Source: JBBDSJ01 sp040905025 (GTDB lineage Bacteria; Pseudomonadota; Gammaproteobacteria; Methylohalomonadales; Methylohalomonadaceae). From it: a stretch of DNA of 48,415 nucleotides. The DNA lies in assembly GCA_040905025.1 (NCBI GenBank), contig JBBDSJ010000035.1, positions 1-48,415 on the forward strand. The letters run 5' to 3'. Under the pieces are notes generated by a model. That model was not told where the DNA came from. It saw only the letters and a list, made by a program, of their open reading frames with translations, and made no database searches. Numbering within the stretch: the stretch's first letter is position 1; each line of letters opens with the position of its first letter. This document shows positions 43,042 to 48,415 of this stretch, piece by piece. The position numbers and the translations under genes are program-made.

Positions 43042-43423
43042 TAGGAGCCTGGCTTGCCAGGCGAAAGGTGGTTTGGAAATATCAATTAACCTAATTCGCC
43101 TGCTAAAGCAGGCTCCCACAACATCTTTCTCCTTCCCCCTTTCAGGGGGAAGGTTAGGATGGGGGTATCAGGTCGTAGGAGCCTGGCTTGCCAGGCGAAA
43201 GGTGGTTTGGAAATATCAATTAACCTAATTCGCCTGCTAAAGCAGGCTCCCACAACATCTTTCTCCTTCCCCCTTTCAGGGGGAAGGTTAGGATGGGGGT
43301 ATCAGGTCGTAGGAGCCTGGCTTGCCAGGCGAAAGGTGGTTTGGAAATATCAATTAACCTAATTCGCCTGCTAAAGCAGGCTCCTACAACAACTTTCCCT
43401 TTTTAGGGGGAAGGTTGTATCAG
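43042..43423 (+). repeat. 134-bp tandem BIME array, about 2.8 copies
   Basis: Units begin at TAGGAGCCTGGCTTGCCAGG at 43042, 43176 and 43310 (period 134); the third is truncated. Copies 1 and 2 look identical apart from the first bases. Each unit has a forward REP (GCCTGG-CTTG-CCAGGC hairpin), an inverted REP (GCCTGC-TAAA-GCAGGC hairpin) and a third hairpin (CCTTCCCCCT-TTC-AGGGGGAAGG). The gap 42981-43449 holds this array and no gene. REP-type sequences like this are widespread in pseudomonads and relatives. Confidence 0.95.
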
Positions 43424-43449
43424 GCATCTGCCGCAGAATGGGAGCGGGC

Positions 43450-43992
43450 ATGGGCGCAGAACAGGACAACATCACGGCCCGGCAATGGCTGACACGCTAT
43501 TGCCGCGATGGCGAGCAATCCGCATTTGAACGGTTTTATCGCAGTCATGCCGGGAGGTTGTGGAAATTCCTGCGCGCCCGCGGCGCAGCAGAAGATGTTG
43601 CCTATGATTTGCTCGCTGACACCTTCCTGCGTTTTATTCAGACTGTCTGCAAGGATCTGCGAGCGCCGGTCGCACTGCTGTATCGTATTGCTATCAATTT
43701 GCAAATTGACCGTTACCGACATGAACAGGCGGCGCCCTTCGATCACAGCGTAGATGCTGAAGCTGCCAACCCGGTCACGGAATCTGCTGCCACTGACGAA
43801 CATGATTACCTCCGCCGTTTGCTAAAAACCTTCCCCGAAGCTGAACAAAATCTGCTGCTCATGCGTTATTGGTTAGGTATGACGCATAAAGAAATCGCCA
43901 CCACCCTGAAATTGCCGGAAGGCACGGTACGCCGGCGCAGCGCCGAGCTGTTGCAGGAACTGCGCGAACGCTGGTCGGAAGGACAGCCATGA
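43450..43992 (+). CDS. ECF-type RNA polymerase sigma factor
   Basis: 180 residues from the ATG at 43450, chosen because GGGAG lies six bases upstream (an ATG at 43438 is also in frame). Sigma-2 region: AFERFYRSHAGRLWKFLRARGAAEDVAYDLLADTFLRFIQ in native order. Sigma-4 region: LPEAEQN-like LKTFPEAEQNLLLMRYWLGM and THKEIATTLKLPEGTVRRRS, an HTH. No region 1 or 3, so an extracytoplasmic-function-type sigma. It overlaps the next gene by four bases (ATGA), so the two are coupled. The presumed targets include the operon itself. Confidence 0.9.
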   Translation: MGAEQDNITARQWLTRYCRDGEQSAFERFYRSHAGRLWKFLRARGAAEDVAYDLLADTFLRFIQTVCKDLRAPVALLYRIAINLQIDRYRHEQAAPFDHSVDAEAANPVTESAATDEHDYLRRLLKTFPEAEQNLLLMRYWLGMTHKEIATTLKLPEGTVRRRSAELLQELRERWSEGQP

Positions 43993-44387
43993 GTGATCGG
44001 TTGCGCTTGCCGACCGAGGCCGAATTGCCGGGATTGATCCGCGCGGCCTTTGAACAGGCGCCCGGCCCGGATGCAGAGCGGCTGGAAATGATTTTCGCAC
44101 GCTTGCCGGCAAGATCGTTACATCCACAGCGACGTCTGGCGCTGTGGTGGGCAATCGTGTTGATGGGATCAGGTGCGGCGCTGGCAGCGTGGGGCGTACA
44201 TGAAATCATCGAGTCGGCGCGTGAGCAGCCACAGCGAGAATATGCCATGCCGCCACAACCGGCCAGTATCTCTACTGAAGCTCGACCAAAGTCATTTGAA
44301 GTTGAAAGGGAAACTGCTGAAACAGAATCCAAGGGTGAGCAGGAGCAAAAATCCGGCCCAATAATTTATTTGCGCGAAGCGCCCTGA
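43989..44387 (+). CDS. One-TM protein, probable anti-sigma or sensor partner
   Basis: 132 residues, no recognised domain. N-terminal ~50 residues are charged and helical (cytoplasmic), a TM helix at about 50-72 (ALWWAIVLMGSGAALAAWGV), and a ~60-residue C-terminal part rich in Glu and Pro that should face the periplasm. Its place, start overlapping the sigma stop, is the standard spot for a membrane anti-sigma; the Cys/His zinc motif of ZAS proteins is missing. The C-terminus GPIIYLREAP nearly repeats the end of the exported protein encoded next (GLIYIREPW). That likeness is seen directly; a shared recognition role is inference. Confidence 0.6.
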   Translation: MSDRLRLPTEAELPGLIRAAFEQAPGPDAERLEMIFARLPARSLHPQRRLALWWAIVLMGSGAALAAWGVHEIIESAREQPQREYAMPPQPASISTEARPKSFEVERETAETESKGEQEQKSGPIIYLREAP

Positions 44388-44403
44388 AAATGGGTACAAA
44401 ATC

Positions 44404-47400
44404 ATGAAATTATTTTGTGTGCGATTTTTTGCTTTGGTTTGCATGCTTTGTTGCTGGCCGACACTTGCGGCGATTGACTTTATCGATTCAGAAACCAGTA
44501 GCGGTGATAGCAACAATGGCCAGTTGCAATTGCAGAATCCGGGACTGTTTTCTACTGATACCTTTATGCTGATTCAGATAACACTGGACGATGATGATGG
44601 TGTAAGCATTTCACCACCGACAGGCTGGACTTTGCTACGCCGTGATGATGTCAATAATGATATTTCTTCGGCCCTCTATTACCGGTTTTATCAAACCGGT
44701 AACAACGAGTTTGAATTCAGCTTTGGTGAAGATTCACGTTATACGATGGGTCTGGTGGCCTACGATGGTGTCGATACCGATGATCCAATACGTGATGATG
44801 ACGGTGATACCGATAATGGCGACGATGATATCGTCGCGCCGTCCGTGAATGCCGAAGCTGATGACATGATTGTCCGGTTCTATTCGCTGGCTGATGCGCG
44901 CGATGAACTTAATGTGCCGGGTGGTGTATCAGAACGCTACTCGGTTGAGTCGGGCGGGGGGCCGAATGGTGTTGCCAGTTTGGCGGTCGATGCGGTCGCA
45001 ACCGGGAGTGGTGGCACCGGCACGTTGACCTCGAATGACAACCGCGATGCCGAAAATATCGGTCAGACAGTAGCACTGGCCGCAGCGGCGACACCGGCAT
45101 TCGAATGTCCGAGCGGCCAGGAGCTGACGCCGGGACTGCTCGGTAACTATTATGACTATTCCGGTGAGTCCTTCCCGAGCCCCGTATTTCCTACTGGCAC
45201 ACCTACCAATACCCGCGTCGATGGTCCGGTCGATTTTGATTGGGGAACAGGTACTCCGGGCGTTGATGACATCGACGACGATCAGTTTGCTGTACGCTGG
45301 GATGGTGCCGTTTATGTTGAAGACGGTGGTAACTATCAATTCCAGACAGTCTCTGATGATGGTGTTCGACTGTTCGTCAACGACCAGTTGATTATCGACA
45401 ACTGGACTGACCATGCGGCTCAAACCGATACCAGCGGCAACGTCTCATTGACCGGCGGTCAAGCAGCGTCTATTCGGCTGGAGTTTTATGAAAACGGTGG
45501 CGATGCAGAAATTCGTTTGCGTTGGCGGCAGGGCAATAGCGGCGCATTTAATGCTATACCCGCCGGTCCGGAACCGACGCCGGGTGACGGACTTTACTAT
45601 TGTGAAGTCATTCCGGCGCCAGTGCCGATTCTTGAATACCGCATGGACGAACCGGCCTGGGATGGAACAGTGGGTGAAGTTATAGATAACACCGGCAATG
45701 GTTTTGACGGTACGGCACAAAACGGTGCCGATACCGATGATACTGATCCGGCGATTGATGCCAATCCCGGTACGTGCGGTTATGGCGAATTCGATGGCAA
45801 TAATGATTATGTGGTCGATGCTGATGCTGATACTTACCTTGAGGGTTTGTCAGCGATTACTGTAACGGCGTGGATTCGAAACGACGGCAGTATCGGTAAT
45901 GATCGTGGCATCTTTGCTACTGTCTCACCGCAGAATGAGGATAATCGTCTGGGTCTGCGTTATGACTCTAGTGGTTTTTTCGGTGGCGGTAGCCGTGTTA
46001 TCAAGGCCAGCATTTCGACAACCGCCGGTGCGCATCAGATTGAGACTGTCAGCAATGTGCAGACTAACAACTGGCAACATATTGCTTTTGTCTGGGAAGC
46101 GGGTGAAGTCATACGTGTCGTTATTGATGGTGCAACAGTAGGCACAACGCATGAAGAAGCGGCTGTAGGCGGCACAATCAATAACATCAACGGATTATTC
46201 GTGGGTCGTGGTGTCAAGTCGGGTCAGCCTTACTGGCAAGGTGCCATTGACGAGTTTCGTATTTATGATGAGGCTCTGAGCGATACAGAAATTGCTACGA
46301 TACGCGATGAAACTCACCCTTGTGATGCTGTATTGATAGATCACATTCGGATAGAGCATGCGGGTGTGGGCCTGACCTGTACGCCGGTCGAGGTGACGGT
46401 GCGGGCGTGTGAAGACGCGGCGTGTACGACGGAGTCCGCTGATCCGGTAACAACGACATTGCAACCGACCGGCTGGATTGGCGGTGACACGATTAGCTTT
46501 ACCGGCTCGACAGCAGCGGAGCTGGCACAAACCACCGCTGATACGATCCTTCTGGATGCGGTATCCACCACACCGGCACCGACCAATCCGGCGCGCTGTT
46601 TTGTCGGTGCGACCGAGACCTGTGAAGTCGAGGTACGTGACAGCGGCTTTATCTTTGACGTGCCGGATCACGTGTCGGACACGGTGCAGTCGATATCAAT
46701 CGCGGCGGTGCAAACCGATCCGGTTGACCCGGGTAATGCCTGCGTGCCGGCGTTTACCGAACCGAAGACCGTCAACTTCTGGTCGAGCTATCAGAACCCG
46801 GGCACGGGGACATTGGCGCTGGAACTGGACGGCAATCCGATCGCCGGCGCCAGTCCCGGCACCGGTCTCAGTCTGGCGTTTGATAGCAATGCCGAGGCGA
46901 GCTTTGACCTGCAATACGCGGACGTTGGCCAGCTGCGGCTGGACGCGCGTTACGATGGCAGCGGTGATGATGCCGGTCTGGTGATGCTGGGCAACAGCGT
47001 GTTTGTGGTCAAGCCGAGCCACTTTACCCTGGCCATTACCGGTAATCCGGCTGCAGCGGATGCCAATGGCGGGATTTTCACGCGTGCCGGGGAGGACTTC
47101 AATATTGACGTCAGCGCCCGCAATGCCAGTAACAACATCACCCCGAACTTCGGTCAGGAAAGCACGGCGGAAGCTGTCAGCCTGGACCTGACGCTGGTGG
47201 CGCCGGGCGGGGGTAACGCCCCGGCGTTGAACGGCAGCTTGGCTGCATTCAGTAATGGTGAGGCTGACGGCGATTTCAACTGGCCGGAAGTCGGCATTTT
47301 TACACTCGAACCGCGACTGGATGATGGCGACTATCTGGGTGCCGGCGACGTGGTCGGCAATGCCAGCGGCAACATCGGCCGTTTCATTCCGTTTGATTTT

Positions 47401-48318
47401 GATGTGGACCTGAATACGCCCGAGTTTGCCAGTGCCTGCACGAGTGGCGCGAATGACTTCACCTTCATCGGCCAGACGTTTGACTATCAAACCGCGCCGG
47501 TCATGACGGTGACGGCGAAGTCCAGGAACAAGGGCAATACCACGGCCAACTATACCGGCGCCTTCTTCAAGCTGACCGATGCCAAGCTGACCAGTGACGG
47601 CAACAAAACCTACAGCGCCGAGACCGGCACGCTCGATACTAACCTGGTGACCACGCCGGACCCGGCGATAGTGGACAACGGTGCCGGCAGTGCGACATTG
47701 ACGTTCAACTCCGGTACCGGTTTTGCGTTTATGCGCAATGCGGTGCAAGCGCCGTTTGATGCCGAGATCAGTTTGAGTCTGAACGTGATTGATGAAGACG
47801 ATGTTGTCTATGGTGACGGCGTCGGCGGCAACGAGAACCCGGCGGTGTTTGCTGAGGCGACCGCGGGTAATGGCATCGACTTTGCCGACAGCAAGGTACA
47901 ACGCTGGGGCCGGCTGCGGCTGGTCAATGCCAGCGGTTCGGAATTGTTGCCATTGCAGATCCCGGTGCTGGCGGAATACTTTGATGGCACCAGCTTTCTT
48001 CCGAACACCGATGACACGGGCTGTACGACGCTGGCATTGGGTGACTTCAACCTGAGCGGTCCACTGGTCGGTGCCAGCACCGCGAGTCTGGGCAGTCCGA
48101 CTCTTACGAACGGCCAGACGACGCTGGACTTCAGTGCACCCGGTGCCGGTGTGACCGGCTTCATTGATATTGTGGCGGACCTGCCGGGCGCGGATCTGAG
48201 CTACCTGCAGTTTGACTGGGACGGTGACGGCAGTGATGACGACAATCCGACCGCCCGGGCGACGTTCGGGATCTTTGCCGGTAACCAGGGCCTCATCTAT
48301 ATCCGTGAGCCTTGGTGA
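44404..48318 (+). CDS. Large exported protein with PA14, LamG-like and DUF6701 (MshQ-type) regions
   Basis: 1304 residues. Signal peptide MKLFCVRFFALVCMLCCWPT..AA. Region 1 (about 25-230) has the PPTGWTLLRRDD module common in surface and tail proteins and an Asp-rich stretch (DDPIRDDDGDTDNGDDD) likely to bind calcium. PA14 domain at about 240-390 (LLGNYYDY, FQTVSDDGVRLFVNDQLIIDNW), LamG/concanavalin-like domain at about 409-637 (FDGNNDYV, AITVTAWIRND, GAIDEFRIYDEALSDTEI). From about 640 to the end is a DUF6701 region as in MSHA biogenesis protein MshQ, ending ARATFGIFAGNQGLIYIREPW. Probably a surface adhesin or pilus-associated lectin-like protein. No transmembrane C-terminal anchor. Follows the sigma/anti-sigma pair by 16 bases. 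Confidence 0.85.
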   Translation: MKLFCVRFFALVCMLCCWPTLAAIDFIDSETSSGDSNNGQLQLQNPGLFSTDTFMLIQITLDDDDGVSISPPTGWTLLRRDDVNNDISSALYYRFYQTGNNEFEFSFGEDSRYTMGLVAYDGVDTDDPIRDDDGDTDNGDDDIVAPSVNAEADDMIVRFYSLADARDELNVPGGVSERYSVESGGGPNGVASLAVDAVATGSGGTGTLTSNDNRDAENIGQTVALAAAATPAFECPSGQELTPGLLGNYYDYSGESFPSPVFPTGTPTNTRVDGPVDFDWGTGTPGVDDIDDDQFAVRWDGAVYVEDGGNYQFQTVSDDGVRLFVNDQLIIDNWTDHAAQTDTSGNVSLTGGQAASIRLEFYENGGDAEIRLRWRQGNSGAFNAIPAGPEPTPGDGLYYCEVIPAPVPILEYRMDEPAWDGTVGEVIDNTGNGFDGTAQNGADTDDTDPAIDANPGTCGYGEFDGNNDYVVDADADTYLEGLSAITVTAWIRNDGSIGNDRGIFATVSPQNEDNRLGLRYDSSGFFGGGSRVIKASISTTAGAHQIETVSNVQTNNWQHIAFVWEAGEVIRVVIDGATVGTTHEEAAVGGTINNINGLFVGRGVKSGQPYWQGAIDEFRIYDEALSDTEIATIRDETHPCDAVLIDHIRIEHAGVGLTCTPVEVTVRACEDAACTTESADPVTTTLQPTGWIGGDTISFTGSTAAELAQTTADTILLDAVSTTPAPTNPARCFVGATETCEVEVRDSGFIFDVPDHVSDTVQSISIAAVQTDPVDPGNACVPAFTEPKTVNFWSSYQNPGTGTLALELDGNPIAGASPGTGLSLAFDSNAEASFDLQYADVGQLRLDARYDGSGDDAGLVMLGNSVFVVKPSHFTLAITGNPAAADANGGIFTRAGEDFNIDVSARNASNNITPNFGQESTAEAVSLDLTLVAPGGGNAPALNGSLAAFSNGEADGDFNWPEVGIFTLEPRLDDGDYLGAGDVVGNASGNIGRFIPFDFDVDLNTPEFASACTSGANDFTFIGQTFDYQTAPVMTVTAKSRNKGNTTANYTGAFFKLTDAKLTSDGNKTYSAETGTLDTNLVTTPDPAIVDNGAGSATLTFNSGTGFAFMRNAVQAPFDAEISLSLNVIDEDDVVYGDGVGGNENPAVFAEATAGNGIDFADSKVQRWGRLRLVNASGSELLPLQIPVLAEYFDGTSFLPNTDDTGCTTLALGDFNLSGPLVGASTASLGSPTLTNGQTTLDFSAPGAGVTGFIDIVADLPGADLSYLQFDWDGDGSDDDNPTARATFGIFAGNQGLIYIREPW

Positions 48319-48333
48319 GCCGGGTTCCGTCTT

Positions 48334-48401
48334 GCAGGAGCGCACTTCAGTGCGCGATATGGTTAAAACCGCTATCGCCCGATAAATCGGGCTCCTACAG
48401 A
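48334..48401 (+). repeat. Inverted REP pair after the adhesin gene
   Basis: Forward GCAGGAGCGCACTTCAGTGC with a GCGCAC-TTCA-GTGCGC-type stem, and an inverted copy TATCGCCCGATAAATCGGGC TCCTACAGA. The stems differ in sequence from the BIME at 43042 but share the AGGAGC / GCTCCT ends, marking a REP family. It may stop 3' exonucleases or terminate transcription. Confidence 0.8.
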
Positions 48402-48415
48402 ACACCGTGATCCTG

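Noticed and set aside
43042..43423. Possible CRISPR array
   Set aside because: The period is 134 bases, whole units are nearly identical with no variable spacers, and each unit carries REP hairpins; it is a BIME tandem array.
46696..48405. Long open frame on the minus strand (about 569 codons) opposite the adhesin gene
   Set aside because: It lies antisense to a clear DUF6701 coding region, has no recognisable motif, and is rich in Arg/Val/Gln as expected from a shadow of a Gly/Asp/Thr-rich gene.
1..48415. Frequent GCCGG/CCGGC words through the window
   Set aside because: Probably explained by common Ala-Gly and Pro-Ala codon pairs in this composition; no clustering or periodicity that would suggest an uptake or restriction signal was seen by eye.
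1..48415. tRNA, rRNA or other structured RNA genes
   Set aside because: The intergenic gaps were read on both strands and no cloverleaf-like or conserved RNA sequence was recognised; the hairpins found belong to repeats.

Overview
The window looks like a chromosomal segment of a gammaproteobacterium with moderate G+C (by eye a little above one half). Evidence: the ubiE-ubiJ-ubiB block, hslVU, the dapF-DUF484-xerC trio, the gpmI-envC-yibQ / yibN-secB-gpsA neighbourhood, a YdbH/DUF1318 pair, and REP/BIME-type intergenic repeats like those of pseudomonads and relatives. I cannot name the genus. No rRNA, tRNA, CRISPR array, prophage or intact transposase gene was seen.

Layout. 1-543: a repeat remnant and a small NTF2-like gene. 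566-2287 (minus): proS. 2570-5948: the branched-chain block ilvI-ilvH-ilvC, followed by a phosphatidylserine-decarboxylase-like gene that has lost its catalytic residues, then pssA. 7824-9662: a predicted leucine-rich leader peptide and leuA. leuA is translationally coupled to a family-4 uracil-DNA glycosylase, rimI and an exported M14 (AstE-like) protein. 12440-16147: cysM, a YdbH-like protein and its DUF1318 lipoprotein partner. 16475-18659: a PolB-like 3'-5' exonuclease and rlmD. 18656-25094: a cell-wall and peptide group made of an oligopeptide-binding lipoprotein, an L,D-transpeptidase, a two-TM protein on the other strand, two Dpp/Opp permeases, nagZ and a TraB/GumN protein. 25201-34457: an MscS channel, dapF-DUF484-xerC, hslVU-DUF971, and ubiE-ubiJ-ubiB. 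34524-39699 (minus): gpmI-envC and ctp-yibQ. 39920-42194: yibN, secB, gpsA; a foldback element lies between yibN and secB, where many enterobacteria carry grxC.

42195-48415 is the accessory part. It holds a MazE/MazF-type toxin-antitoxin pair between BIME repeats, a 134-bp tandem BIME array, and then an apparent operon: an ECF-type sigma factor, a one-TM protein that could be its anti-sigma partner, and a 1304-residue exported protein (PA14, LamG-like and DUF6701/MshQ-type regions). The small membrane protein and the giant exported protein end in nearly the same string (IIYLREAP and LIYIREPW). I regard this as the most interesting new signal, because it suggests that the membrane protein mimics the adhesin C-terminus.

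A second theme is intergenic repeat ecology. There is a family of ~73-bp hairpin elements (ends AAGGAACC, core GGCGCAT-CC-ATGCGCC), a 13-bp tandem array made from that element's end, a 32-bp perfect palindrome, and a separate ~204-bp foldback element (ends TAGAAGTGGTCTCA) whose solo end supplies the stop codon of yibQ. Assignments rest on reading translated sequence and known motifs; no database search was possible.
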